From assembly GCA_016710365.1 (NCBI GenBank), contig JADJVW010000026.1:1-64000 (forward strand): 64,000 nucleotides of DNA. The letters are read 5' to 3'. The position numbers were made by a program, and so were the translations under genes. Under the pieces are notes generated by a model. The model was not told the origin of the DNA. It made no database searches and saw nothing but the letters and a program-made list of their open reading frames with translations. Every line of letters starts with the position of its first letter. The stretch's first letter is position 1. The DNA is from Candidatus Caldilinea saccharophila (GTDB taxonomy: Bacteria; Chloroflexota; Anaerolineae; Caldilineales; Caldilineaceae). Below, piece after piece: positions 1 through 9,094 of this stretch.

Positions 1-34
1 ACTGTCAGGCCAGGTGAGTTTAGCAGGTGGCGCC

Positions 35-592
35 TTAGCGCAACGTCTGGTAGGCCGTGCCCAACGCCAGGCCGACGAAGATCAACCCACCCAGGCTGAA
101 AAAGGGTAGGAAGCTGTCGAACAACAGGCTGCTCAGCAAGCCGCTCGCGACCAGGCCGATCAAAATGCCGGCCAATGTAAAATGGCGAATATACCGCCCA
201 CGCCGCCGGCCAACCGATCGGCGGATGATCTGCGCCAGCGCCGCCCCTGCGCCCGAACCGACCAGCGCGGCGATGATCCAGCCAAAGAAGCCGGTGAGAC
301 TAAAGAGGAAGGCCACGATCGGCCAAGCGATCAAGGTGATGACGCCGGCCACCGCAAACGCGATCCAATTATCGCCGGTCATCGCATTGTAAAAAATATT
401 TTGCTGCTCACGGATGCACTCTTTACACCGGTACCCAACTTCGGTGAGCACGGCGCATTTCAGGCAGATCGGCTTGCCGCACTTGTTGCAGCGCAGATAG
501 GTCTCGGTGTCCGGATGATTGGCGCAAAACATCGGCGCGTTGGCGGCCGTCGCTGCGGCCGATTCGTTTGGTGATGAAGATGAAACTGTCAT
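35..592 (-). CDS. B-box-like zinc-binding membrane protein
   Basis: A 185-residue protein. Residues about 20-65 hold a cysteine/histidine series (CANH, CNKC, CLKC, CKEC) that looks like a B-box/rubredoxin-type zinc ribbon. About three hydrophobic segments follow (roughly 75-100, 100-122, 138-175), with an Arg-rich loop between the second and third. This is a cytosolic zinc domain on a small integral membrane module, a combination common in Chloroflexota and Actinobacteria, but the function is unknown. The ATG at 592 is preceded by an AGGAAGCGAG purine stretch that can serve as ribosome binding site. The gene lies just downstream of NAD kinase on the same strand, so the two may be co-transcribed. 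The reading frame is intact. Confidence 0.75.
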   Translation of the reverse strand: MTVSSSSPNESAAATAANAPMFCANHPDTETYLRCNKCGKPICLKCAVLTEVGYRCKECIREQQNIFYNAMTGDNWIAFAVAGVITLIAWPIVAFLFSLTGFFGWIIAALVGSGAGAALAQIIRRSVGRRRGRYIRHFTLAGILIGLVASGLLSSLLFDSFLPFFSLGGLIFVGLALGTAYQTLR

Positions 593-627
593 GACTCGCT
601 TCCTGTTAGATGGTCTCTAGTTTGCCT

Positions 628-1501
628 CTAGGTCGTCCACTGCATCTTATCCATCAGCGTCTGGTAAAAATAGCTCCGCTCGCGTGTGCGCACGAAGCGC
701 GCTAAATGTGGGCTGCCCACGACCAGCACCTGATCCCCTTCCTGAACTTCGACCACGACTTGACCATCGACCGTCACCATCGGTGGATAATCGCTGGTCG
801 CCTGCAAACGAATGGTGGCGCCTCCGACAAGATCACGGCGCGATCCATGCTGAGATGGGGTGCAATCGGAATGACCAGGATATTACGTAGCTCCGGCGGC
901 ATGACCGGCCCCCCGACGGCCAATGCATACCCCGTACTGCCCGTCGCGGTGCTGACGATCAAACCATCGCACGTATAGGTTGTCAGGTATCCATCATCCA
1001 ACTCGGCGCTGATGCGCACGACGCGGGCCAGGTTGCCGCGGCTCAATACGACGTCGTTGAGCGCGTCGTAGGTGCAGATGGCTTCACAGACGCCCGTGTC
1101 AGGATGCGTACGCTCCACGTGCATCCGCACCATGAGTCGCTCCTCGATCCAGTAATTCCCTGCCAGGATGGCGGCCAGCGGCGCCTCCCAGTCGTGCGGT
1201 TGCACTTCGGCGAGAAAGCCCAGGCGCCCCATTTTGACGCCCAGCATCGGCACGGCATAGGGCGCGCCGATGCGCGCCGCACGCAGCATGGTGCCGTCGC
1301 CGCCCAGCGTGATCAAGAGGTCAACTTTGGGCAGGTGCGACGTCGTGCTCTCGAAATCCCACGCGGATTCGTGCCAGATGTCGGCGACGCTACGGCTTCG
1401 AGATAATTGCCGATCCTGTCCGCCAATTCTAATGATTCTGGTTTTTTGGGGTGATGTAAAATGCCGATATGCGCAAACCGTGTTAAACCCTGCCTGGCCA
1501 T
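628..1501 (-). CDS. nadK: NAD kinase, interrupted by two one-base frameshifts
   Basis: NAD kinase phosphorylates NAD to NADP in the cytosol. The family signatures are present: LGGDGTML (catalytic Asp) and the STATGSTGYALAVGGP block, followed by PHLSMDRAV. No single frame spans the gene. The N-terminus (MARQGLTRFAHIGILHHPKKP) reads in one frame from 1501, the core in a second, and the C-terminus (VTVDGQVVVE to KMQWTT, stop at 628) returns to another. Joining the frames gives about 290 residues, the usual length. Both breaks can be repaired by adding one base to a short run: GCC to GCCC near 1394 and CGG to CGGG near 824. Because nadK is normally essential and single-copy, I read these as sequencing errors rather than a pseudogene. 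It is divergent from the phosphoesterase at 1593. Confidence 0.85.
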
Positions 1502-1592
1502 AACAGCCCCACTTGACTGATTCAGGATGAACTAATGTGTGAAACATTATCACGAAGTCGCAGTGGAAGCGAAACTGCGGTATCATAAAAAT

Positions 1593-2396
1593 ATGACGCG
1601 CATTTTAGTGATTTCCGATATTCATGCGAATCTAGCCGCGCTTGAAACCGTGCTGAGCGACGCGGACGGCCGCTACGACAGAATCTGGTGTTTGGGCGAT
1701 GTCGTCGGCTACGGGCCAAAACCCAATGAGTGCATCGAACTCGTGCGCGAGCGCGCTGCGTTGTGTGTGATGGGTAATCACGACTGGGCGGTGCTCGACA
1801 AGCCAGGGATCAATGTCGACGATTTCAACCCGCAGGCGCGCCATGCCGTGCTGTGGACGCGCCAGGAACTGCGTGAAGAAAATCGCCTCTATCTCGATCA
1901 GTTGCCCCACGCGCCGATCAATCCGCCCGGTGCTGCCGGCATCCTCGTCACGCACGCCAGCCCGCGCGAGCCGGTGTGGGAGTACATCCTGACCCCCACC
2001 ATTGCCCTCGAAAATTTCGCCGTATTTGACGATGCGATCTGTTTTGTCGGCCACACGCATAAACCGGCGATTTACCGTTGGCGCCGCTTCGATTCCTTCA
2101 TCGAGGGCAGCGAGAACCATGAAATGCAGCGTATGGCGACGGTCGATTACCTGCAGCCTCGGTTGGAAACACTGCTGCAATTGGATGTTGACCCTACCCA
2201 GCGGTTGATCATCAACCCCGGCAGCGTTGGCCAGCCGCGCGACAACGATGCGCGCGCGGCGTACGCACTCCTTGACCTGGCAGCCATGACCTGCGAACAT
2301 GTGCGCGTCCCCTACCCGATCGAATTGACCCAGAGCCAGATGCGCGCGGCGCATCTGCCCAAGCGCCTGGTGGATCGGCTGAGCTTTGGGTGGTAA
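1593..2396 (+). CDS. YfcE/MJ0936-like metallophosphoesterase
   Basis: A 267-residue calcineurin-like phosphoesterase. All metal-ligand motifs are visible in order: DIHANLAAL near the N-terminus, GDVVGYG, GNHDWA, THASP and GHTHKP. Proteins of this family are cytosolic phosphodiesterases or phosphatases of varied substrate; none can be assigned here. The open frame extends upstream to 1539, but the ATG at 1593 places the DIHAN motif at the usual distance from the start. A TATCAT hexamer at 1581-1586 lies only six bases before this ATG and no Shine-Dalgarno is seen, so a leaderless transcript is possible. It is divergent from nadK and convergent with the cNMP/PH protein gene. Confidence 0.8.
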   Translation: MTRILVISDIHANLAALETVLSDADGRYDRIWCLGDVVGYGPKPNECIELVRERAALCVMGNHDWAVLDKPGINVDDFNPQARHAVLWTRQELREENRLYLDQLPHAPINPPGAAGILVTHASPREPVWEYILTPTIALENFAVFDDAICFVGHTHKPAIYRWRRFDSFIEGSENHEMQRMATVDYLQPRLETLLQLDVDPTQRLIINPGSVGQPRDNDARAAYALLDLAAMTCEHVRVPYPIELTQSQMRAAHLPKRLVDRLSFGW

Positions 2397-2405
2397 GCGT
2401 CCGGA

Positions 2406-4937
2406 TCACCCCGTGCGTTGGCGCTCCTCAGATACTTCTGGCTCGATCCGGTTGTACATTTCGAACCAGTCGGGCAATTCCTGCGAGCGCTTGCGCGCAG
2501 ATTCACGCTCTTCCTGTTTGCGATAATCGTCCATGCGTTTGAGAATTTCCTGCGCCACTGCACGCGGATCGGGCACGGCGTAAAAGATAAACGCGCCGGT
2601 TTCCGCCGCGGTCTGACAGACGACATTCCCATAGTTGAACAGCCAGTGCAGCGGCGTCGGCACCGACATCGAGACATTCTGAATGCGTCCCAGCCCGGCG
2701 CTCATGCGATCCTCAGAGAGGCCAAGCGGCACGCGATCTACGTGCGCGATCTCGACGTTGCTCACCTCATACGTGTCGTTGCGCCAGTCGGCAATCACCC
2801 AGATCACGCGCACCAGGGCGATCAACGTCAGCAGCACACCCACGACCGTCAGCACATTCAACAAAGGAAAACTCTCCTGCGGTGCACCATAGATCTCTGT
2901 CAACGACGGCAGGATGGACAGGATCAGAAACACGCTTAAAACCAGCAGCGAGAACCAGAGGCGTGGGATCAGCACCAGCCAATGCTTGCGCCAGATAATG
3001 CGGTTGCCCTGCTCGCGCCGCAGTCGCGCGTTCATGCTTTCGGCCACGCGCCGCCGCCAGCCGGTGGGCGGCGGCGCCAACACACCGCCCCGGTAGACGC
3101 GGCTGGGCGTGTCCACCGCCACTCCCAAGCGCGCCTCCAACATGCGCTGGATCACCAACTTGCTCTGTGCTGTGGTGTGGCGTTGCCGTTGCTTGCGCTG
3201 CTCGATAATAGTCTCCCGCAAATCGCGAAAGTGCGTCGTGTAGTCGAAGGTGATCGTGCCCGCGGTGGCCGCGGTCGCAATCGTCATCGTGCCGTAGTCT
3301 AGAATCTTACCCAGCCAGGTGCTACGAAAATCCACATTTTGCACCTGCTCCAGCGGCGCTTCTTTGCGCCACTCGTTGATAAATAGCACCTTCTCCTGGT
3401 GCATCACGCGCCGATTTGTGACCACCAGCCAATCGTTCAAATAATCGATCGTTCCCCACACAATCGCGCCCCCGGTGGGGAGCATAAGGAACAGAATGAC
3501 AGCGCGCATGATCTGCTGAGGGCCAGGAATGAGACTGGCTATCCCAAAAAAAGCAAACAAGAACGCAAACAGAATCAACCCCGGCAGCATCTTGCGTAGA
3601 AACGCCACCCAGTGGCGCCGGCTGAAGATAATTACCTGTTCACCGGGTTGGAGCCAATCGTATTTCTGCTTGACGCCCTCGTCCATTGGGCTAATCGTGC
3701 GCGTCGTGCGGATGTTTAGCTCTGGTCGCAGCGCGCGCCCAAGCTGAGCGGAAACGGCTTCCAAATCGCGCCAGTGAAAACGGAGCCACTCACTGCCCGG
3801 CTGCGCCTCCACGGTCGATTCCTGCGAGACCTGACCCAAAAGCGCCAACTCCGCAAAATAAGTCGGGCCAACCGCCAACGCACTGTTTAATTGATTGCCC
3901 TCTTTGTCGAGCGCCCGGATCGCAGCGCGCCCTTCGAGCAGCACCCACAGGCTGTCCGCCTCTTCCCCTTGCTGGACGAGTAAATGCGTGTTTGGGAAGC
4001 AGAGGTGACTGACAAAACCGGCAATTATGTGGCGCGTCTCAATATTGAGTTGGTTAAAGATCGACAAGCGTTGAATAGCGTTTTCGCGCACGTCGATCTC
4101 GGCATAGACTACTTTATCCGGCTCTAACCCGGTGATACTGACAAAACTGTGATAGGGAATGGCGTACACTTCGGTTCGGGTCTGCGCAGTCACACTATGC
4201 GCCATCCGCCGGTCGCCGCTCCCCAGCCCAATAAAGCCGGAAGCGCCTGCCGCGGCGCCAAACATCCCCCCATTTCCGATCAGATGGGAAGGTTGACCGG
4301 CCAGTTCGAGCTTGACCTGACCGTGGTGAACCAAAAAGACTTTGTCCACGAGATCACCAAGTCGGTAGATCGATTGCTCAGGTTCGTATTCAATGCCCAC
4401 CGTCTCGTCGGCTAGAAAGCCGGCGATGATCGGACGCAAGGGGATCGAGACTGCCATCCGCGCCATGAAAGGAAAGGTGCACAGCCTGTCTGCAATCTTC
4501 TGTGAAAATAGCTTGTCTCGAATCTTTGGGAAATGATAGATCAAGCGGCTAAAGGCATGGATGTCGATGGAGATCAGCCAGCACAGGTCGTCGCTGCGCG
4601 CATTGGTGCGATAGGCGTCGTCGAACAGAAATTCCAGATGGCCTAACAGCCTGCTGGGGCCGATCGTGCGGGCAAAGCGGCGCAGACGCCGCCCATCGTC
4701 GCCGCGCTCCTCACGATATTGGCTGATGTGCCCTTCCAGCAGAATATAGATCGCCGTGATCGGCGTATCCTGCTGATAGAGCATCTGAAACGGGCCAAGC
4801 TGGTGCGACCAGATCGCGCCGGTGATAATCGGCGCCCAATCCTCGTGTGGGATGCCGGCCAGAAAGTTCAGCTCGACCACCCGAGGGTGGTCGGCCGAAA
4901 GCGGCGTCCTGCTCAGGTCAGGGCCGTTCGTGCTCAC
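2406..4937 (-). CDS. Membrane protein with cyclic-nucleotide-binding-like domains and bacterial PH domains
   Basis: An 843-residue protein. The N-terminal half (about 25-400) contains two or three cNMP-binding-like beta-barrel modules, best seen in YRLGDLVDKVFLVHHGQVKLEL and in the stretch with VQQGEEADSLWVLLEGRAAI. The C-terminal half has two pairs of hydrophobic helices (about 440-490 and 655-715), each followed by a bPH2-like domain, the first containing DWLVVTNRRVMHQE. The layout suggests a membrane sensor or scaffold regulated by nucleotide binding; ligand and output are unknown. The start is GTG at 4937. This GTG overlaps the uvrC stop codon by four bases (GTGA), which implies translational coupling to uvrC. 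Confidence 0.75.
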   Translation of the reverse strand: MSTNGPDLSRTPLSADHPRVVELNFLAGIPHEDWAPIITGAIWSHQLGPFQMLYQQDTPITAIYILLEGHISQYREERGDDGRRLRRFARTIGPSRLLGHLEFLFDDAYRTNARSDDLCWLISIDIHAFSRLIYHFPKIRDKLFSQKIADRLCTFPFMARMAVSIPLRPIIAGFLADETVGIEYEPEQSIYRLGDLVDKVFLVHHGQVKLELAGQPSHLIGNGGMFGAAAGASGFIGLGSGDRRMAHSVTAQTRTEVYAIPYHSFVSITGLEPDKVVYAEIDVRENAIQRLSIFNQLNIETRHIIAGFVSHLCFPNTHLLVQQGEEADSLWVLLEGRAAIRALDKEGNQLNSALAVGPTYFAELALLGQVSQESTVEAQPGSEWLRFHWRDLEAVSAQLGRALRPELNIRTTRTISPMDEGVKQKYDWLQPGEQVIIFSRRHWVAFLRKMLPGLILFAFLFAFFGIASLIPGPQQIMRAVILFLMLPTGGAIVWGTIDYLNDWLVVTNRRVMHQEKVLFINEWRKEAPLEQVQNVDFRSTWLGKILDYGTMTIATAATAGTITFDYTTHFRDLRETIIEQRKQRQRHTTAQSKLVIQRMLEARLGVAVDTPSRVYRGGVLAPPPTGWRRRVAESMNARLRREQGNRIIWRKHWLVLIPRLWFSLLVLSVFLILSILPSLTEIYGAPQESFPLLNVLTVVGVLLTLIALVRVIWVIADWRNDTYEVSNVEIAHVDRVPLGLSEDRMSAGLGRIQNVSMSVPTPLHWLFNYGNVVCQTAAETGAFIFYAVPDPRAVAQEILKRMDDYRKQEERESARKRSQELPDWFEMYNRIEPEVSEERQRTG

Positions 4938-6913
4938 AGCGCTTCCTTGATAATTTCGGCGACTTTGCGGCTGATGCCAGGCACCGTCATGAGCTCCTCC
5001 ACTGTAGCCAGGCGCACACGCTCTAGATCGCCATTGAAATGCTTGAGAATCGCCTTGCGCCGCTGCGGGCCAATGCCTGGCACATCGTCGAGCCGCGAGC
5101 GAACCTGCTCTTTGCTGCGCAGATTGCGGTGATAGGTGACGCCAAAGCGATGCGCCTCATCGCGGATGCGTTGCACCAGGTGCAATGCCTGGCTGCCGCG
5201 GCGCAACCACAGCGGCTCGGAGAGATGGGGTCGATAAACTTCTTCCTCGCGCTTGGCCAGGCCAATCACAGGAATGCGACTCAGCAGATCGAATTCTTCC
5301 AGCACCTCGACCGCCACGCCAAGCTGCCCCTTGCCGCCGTCGATGATGACCAGATCCGGCAGGATGCGCCAGGTTTCGTCTTCGCTGCGGTTGCGCTTGC
5401 CGGGATCGACGTCGGTCTGTGGCTCCACCAGCCGGCGGAAGCGGCGGCGCAGCATTTCACGCATACTGGCAAAGTCGTCGGGCGCGCCCTGGCTCCCTTT
5501 GCCATGGATCTTGAAGCGTTTATAGGCGCTCTTGGCTGGCGCGCCTTTGACAAAAACCACCATCGAGCCGACCGTGTTTGTGCCTTGCAGCGTGCTGATG
5601 TCGTAACATTCGATGCGCGTCGGCGCGGCGTCAAGATGGAGCACCGACTGCAACTCGGTGATCGCTTCCGTCTGGCGATTGGTGTCGGCGGCGCGCGTCG
5701 CCTGCTGCACGCGCAGAAATTCGGCGGCGTTATCCTGCGCCAACTCCATGACCTGCACCTTGTCGCCGCGCCTGGGCACGCGCAACTCGACCTTGCCGCC
5801 GCGGTGGTTAGCAAGCCATTCCCCCAGGACAAGATGGTCGCTCGGCAGCGTCTGCAGCAGAATCAGCGGCGGCACAAAGGCGGCGTTGTCGTAAAACTGC
5901 TGGACAAAGGCGCCGATCACAGAGGCCATCTGGCTGGTTCCGGCCGGATCGGCTGCTGTGAAATCATCCTCTGTAAGATCGCCCTCTGTGAGGTCGGACG
6001 CACCGTTCTGCTGTTCGTGCATCTGGAATAGCTCGGCGCCTTCCAGCATAAAGCTATCGCGGCCCACCATGCGGCCATGTCGCACCATAAAGACCTGCAC
6101 GGCGGTGTCGCCCGTGCGCGCATCCTGGGCGACGGCCACATAATCGAGATCTTCCAGCTTTGACGTAACGACCTTTTGTTGCTCGGCGATGCGCTGCGCG
6201 GAGTGGAGCCGGTCGCGATAAAGCGCGGCCAGCTCGAATTGCAGATTTTCCGCGGAACGCGTCATCTGCTCCTGTAACTGCCGCAGCACCTGGTCGCTGT
6301 CACCTTCCAGGAAGTGGATCAGTTGCTGGATCGTCTGGCGGTACTCCTCGCGCGTCTGCGCGCCGATGCACGGTCCGCCGCAAAGTTTGATGTGATAATA
6401 AAGACAAGGTCGCCGATCCGCCCCTGTGATGGTGCGGTCACAGTCCAGGTAGGGAAAGACGCGGCGCAACGCATCGAGCGTCTCGTAACAGGCGCGGCTG
6501 CTCGTGTAGGGGCCAAAATAGCGAGCGCCATCCTTGCGCATACGCCGCACGACCTGAATTTTGGGGAAATCCTCCTGCCAGTTCACCTTGATGTAGGGGA
6601 AGGTTTTGTCGTCCTTGAGCCGCACGTTGTAATGCGGCTGGTAGCGCTTGATCAGCTCGTTCTCGAGGACGAGCGCTTCCAACTCGGTCTTGGTGACCCA
6701 CCAGGAAATGTCGGCGATTTCTGCCACCAGCGCCTGCGTGCGCGGGCTGTGATTGGCTGAGGCATGGAAATAGCTGCGCACGCGATTGCGCAACACTACC
6801 GCCTTGCCTACGTAAAGCACGCGCCCTTCCTTGTCCAGCATCTGATAACAGCCGGGCGCGGTGGGCAGGCTGTCCAGCTTTTGGGCAACTTTTTCGGGAA
6901 TTCGCTCATTCAT
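4934..6913 (-). CDS. uvrC: Excinuclease ABC subunit C
   Basis: A 659-residue UvrC, the dual-incision nuclease of nucleotide excision repair. The N-terminal GIY-YIG nuclease is present (GCYQMLDKEG, LYVGKAVVLRNRV). A UVR domain for UvrB contact lies near residues 205-240 (EQMTRSAENLQFELAALYRD). The UvrC/RNase H-like nuclease follows (ECYDISTLQGTNTVGSMVVF, then DLVIIDGGKGQLG), and tandem helix-hairpin-helix motifs close the protein (LDDVPGIGPQRRKAIL, VPGISRKVAEII). The length is slightly above the usual 600-620 because of an acidic insertion around residues 300-330 (SDLTEGDLTEDDFTAADPAG). The GIY tripeptide reads GCY. The frame is intact and is coupled to the downstream cNMP/PH gene. Confidence 0.95.
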   Translation of the reverse strand: MNERIPEKVAQKLDSLPTAPGCYQMLDKEGRVLYVGKAVVLRNRVRSYFHASANHSPRTQALVAEIADISWWVTKTELEALVLENELIKRYQPHYNVRLKDDKTFPYIKVNWQEDFPKIQVVRRMRKDGARYFGPYTSSRACYETLDALRRVFPYLDCDRTITGADRRPCLYYHIKLCGGPCIGAQTREEYRQTIQQLIHFLEGDSDQVLRQLQEQMTRSAENLQFELAALYRDRLHSAQRIAEQQKVVTSKLEDLDYVAVAQDARTGDTAVQVFMVRHGRMVGRDSFMLEGAELFQMHEQQNGASDLTEGDLTEDDFTAADPAGTSQMASVIGAFVQQFYDNAAFVPPLILLQTLPSDHLVLGEWLANHRGGKVELRVPRRGDKVQVMELAQDNAAEFLRVQQATRAADTNRQTEAITELQSVLHLDAAPTRIECYDISTLQGTNTVGSMVVFVKGAPAKSAYKRFKIHGKGSQGAPDDFASMREMLRRRFRRLVEPQTDVDPGKRNRSEDETWRILPDLVIIDGGKGQLGVAVEVLEEFDLLSRIPVIGLAKREEEVYRPHLSEPLWLRRGSQALHLVQRIRDEAHRFGVTYHRNLRSKEQVRSRLDDVPGIGPQRRKAILKHFNGDLERVRLATVEELMTVPGISRKVAEIIKEAL

Positions 6914-7144
6914 GGCGTTGATTTTACCACGAGATTGCTATGAGATCGATGAAAAAATTGCGTGCGAGGAATGTTGAAAAAGCAAGGTTGAAAATTTAGG
7001 GATCGAGGTTGGTAAAGTGAAAGGATTGAGTATAATGGTCTGGTTCGCCAGCGCGCCCTGAGTTATTGACAAGTTCATACTGGTTGTCGAGCCATCGCTT
7101 CTATCCATGCGTCGTCTGTTCATGTGCCACGAGGAGCAAACTTC

Positions 7145-8983
7145 ATGCATCCCTACTCGCCTTTCGCCACATCCCGGTTGAAGAAGTTCGTCCATGTTGC
7201 TGCATTCTTGGCCGTGCTGCTGGCCTCTTTGCCGGCCTATGCCGTCCACGCGCAGGACGATATTGCGCAGCCGGTCGCGCCGGCCTCGCTCGCCAGCCTC
7301 GCCGAGATGTTGGCAAGCGCTCCAGGCTTGACCGCGTCGCCCATTCCAGAGAGCGTAGAATTGCCCGCATCCATTCCCGCCGAAGCACTGGCGCAAATGC
7401 CTGACCGTACAAAGTACGCTGTCGTCGGCTACCGACTGGAAGGCGATGGGCTGCATGCCACCGTGCAGTTGCCTGCCTCGCAGACTGCGTATATTGCCTC
7501 GGGCGCTCCCGATAACAATTTTGGAGGAGACGCCTTCATCAACCTCGGTTGGGAGCAGGTGATCTACAATGCGATGCGCGTGCTGATCCAGTTCGACCTC
7601 GGCTCACTGCCCGCCAACGCCCAGATCAACAATGCCACCTTTTATATCAACCAATCCGCCATCACCCCGGCCGGTGACGGGCAGGGCATGTCCTTCCGCG
7701 CCCAATTTATGCAGCAAGCCTGGAATGCAAGCAACGTCACCTGGAACAGCGCCAACTACCTGGGCGGGCAGTCATTGCCGCTTGGCGACATCCCGCCCGC
7801 TGTTGGCTGGATCGAAGGCGGCGCGACGGATGTCGTCAAGGCGTGGCGGAGCGGACAGCCCAACAACGGTCTGCTCATTACCGGAGACGAAACGGCGAAC
7901 CTGGGTCGCTGGCGCCAGTTCTACTCCCGCTCGATCCCTGCGCTGGCGCCCTATATCCTGGTCGACTACACGGTTAATTGCGACACGACGCCGCCGGTCG
8001 CCACGATGGGCGCGCCGCGCAGCTTCGAGCCGGCTGAGTTCGTGGTTTCTTGGTCTGCCTTCGACCCCGAACAGCCGGGCTGCCAGGCCAGCGGGGTGGA
8101 TTGGTACAACGTGCGCTACCGCATCAACGGCGGCGGATGGAGCAACTGGAAAGATCAGAGCACGTCCACGTCGAATACCTTTAAGGGCTGGGCGCCCAAC
8201 GGTGCGCTGGTCGAATTCCAGGTGCAGGCCGCCGATCGCGCCGGCAATCTGGGTGCGTGGAGCGCGATTGTGTCAACGCGTATCGACGCGGAGCCGCCAG
8301 TCGCCTCGGTGAATCCGCTGCCCCAGTTCACGATCTCCCCAAATTTCACCGTCTCTTGGGGTGGCGTCGACAACCTTTCCGGCATCGCTTTTTACAACCT
8401 GCAGGTCAGCAAGAATGATGGCAATTGGCAGACGTTGCTTTCGGACACGACAGCCACTTCGTTCCAAGTCACTGGCTCCAGTTTCGGCGACAAGTTCGAA
8501 TTTCGCGTCCAGGCGGTCGACAACGCCGGCAACGCCCAGCCGTGGAGTCCGAACGCCCAGGCGTTTACCGTTATCTTCGACGAGCCGATCGCGGTTGTGC
8601 TGCGCTTCAACCCATCCGTCATCAAGCCGACTTCTCCGATTACGACTGTGATCCCGGTAAGCTGGAGCACATTCTCTGCGCCGGGCACGACCATTACCGA
8701 GTATGAGTTGCGCTATCGGTACACGCCGTTCGACGGTGTCACCGGCAACTGGCTCACCTGGCAGACTTTTCCCGGCGCGACGGAAAGCGCCAACTTCGAC
8801 TACACCGCGCTAGGGCTTGGCAATGGCCTCTACGAGTTTTATGCACTGGCGACCAACAATCTCGGCCAGAAGCAGACCTTTAACCCTGACAACGGCGCCG
8901 GACAGTCTGTGATCCTGGATCTGAACGATCAGCTCCTCCCCGCAGTTTACATGCCGTTTGTCTCCAATACTGCGTCTGACTAG
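7145..8983 (+). CDS. Secreted protein with a DNRLRE-type domain and fibronectin-like repeats
   Basis: About 612 residues from the ATG at 7145, which is preceded at eight bases by GAGGAG; the upstream in-frame start at 7124 lacks this. A signal peptide is clear: RLKK, then a hydrophobic stretch ending ASLPAYA. Residues about 110-280 match the DNRLRE/CBM96-like fold (ASGAPDNNFGGDAFINLGW, MRVLIQFDLGSLP, WNASNVTWNSANYLGG). Three Fn3/Ig-like repeats follow with recurring DNAGNAQPW and DRAGNLGAW turns. The protein ends LLPAVYMPFVSNTASD. A role as an exported, carbohydrate- or surface-associated structural protein is likely; no catalytic residues are recognised. Confidence 0.75.
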   Translation: MHPYSPFATSRLKKFVHVAAFLAVLLASLPAYAVHAQDDIAQPVAPASLASLAEMLASAPGLTASPIPESVELPASIPAEALAQMPDRTKYAVVGYRLEGDGLHATVQLPASQTAYIASGAPDNNFGGDAFINLGWEQVIYNAMRVLIQFDLGSLPANAQINNATFYINQSAITPAGDGQGMSFRAQFMQQAWNASNVTWNSANYLGGQSLPLGDIPPAVGWIEGGATDVVKAWRSGQPNNGLLITGDETANLGRWRQFYSRSIPALAPYILVDYTVNCDTTPPVATMGAPRSFEPAEFVVSWSAFDPEQPGCQASGVDWYNVRYRINGGGWSNWKDQSTSTSNTFKGWAPNGALVEFQVQAADRAGNLGAWSAIVSTRIDAEPPVASVNPLPQFTISPNFTVSWGGVDNLSGIAFYNLQVSKNDGNWQTLLSDTTATSFQVTGSSFGDKFEFRVQAVDNAGNAQPWSPNAQAFTVIFDEPIAVVLRFNPSVIKPTSPITTVIPVSWSTFSAPGTTITEYELRYRYTPFDGVTGNWLTWQTFPGATESANFDYTALGLGNGLYEFYALATNNLGQKQTFNPDNGAGQSVILDLNDQLLPAVYMPFVSNTASD

Positions 8984-9009
8984 ACCTCCCGCTCAGTCAT
9001 GCGGAACAA

Positions 9010-9041
9010 GGTGACAGTCACTTCACAAAGTGACTGTCACC
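9010..9041. terminator. Perfect 14-bp hairpin after the DNRLRE gene
   Basis: The arms at 9010-9023 and 9028-9041 are perfectly complementary around a CACA loop. It lies between the stop at 8983 and the aroC promoter. No T-run follows on either strand, so it may be a Rho-independent-like stop without a tract, an mRNA-stabilising hairpin, or a dispersed palindrome. Confidence 0.5.
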
Positions 9042-9080
9042 AGACGCGACCGCGGAATTCCTGCCAGCCAAGGCTGGCGC

Positions 9081-9086
9081 TATAAT
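9081..9086 (+). promoter_or_regulatory. Candidate -10 box of a leaderless aroC promoter
   Basis: A consensus TATAAT sits eight bases before the aroC ATG. The -35 position (about 9058-9063, TTCCTG) is weak. No Shine-Dalgarno fits between the box and the ATG, so transcription would begin at or very near the start codon. Confidence 0.45.
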
Positions 9087-9094
9087 AGCGCACT

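Noticed and set aside
628..1501. nadK as a true pseudogene
   Set aside because: Both breaks are repaired by one base in a short run and all conserved motifs are intact; sequence error is the simpler explanation.
6938..7456. 172-codon minus-strand frame upstream of the DNRLRE protein
   Set aside because: It overlaps the start of a recognised secreted protein, lacks domain similarity and has no ribosome binding site.
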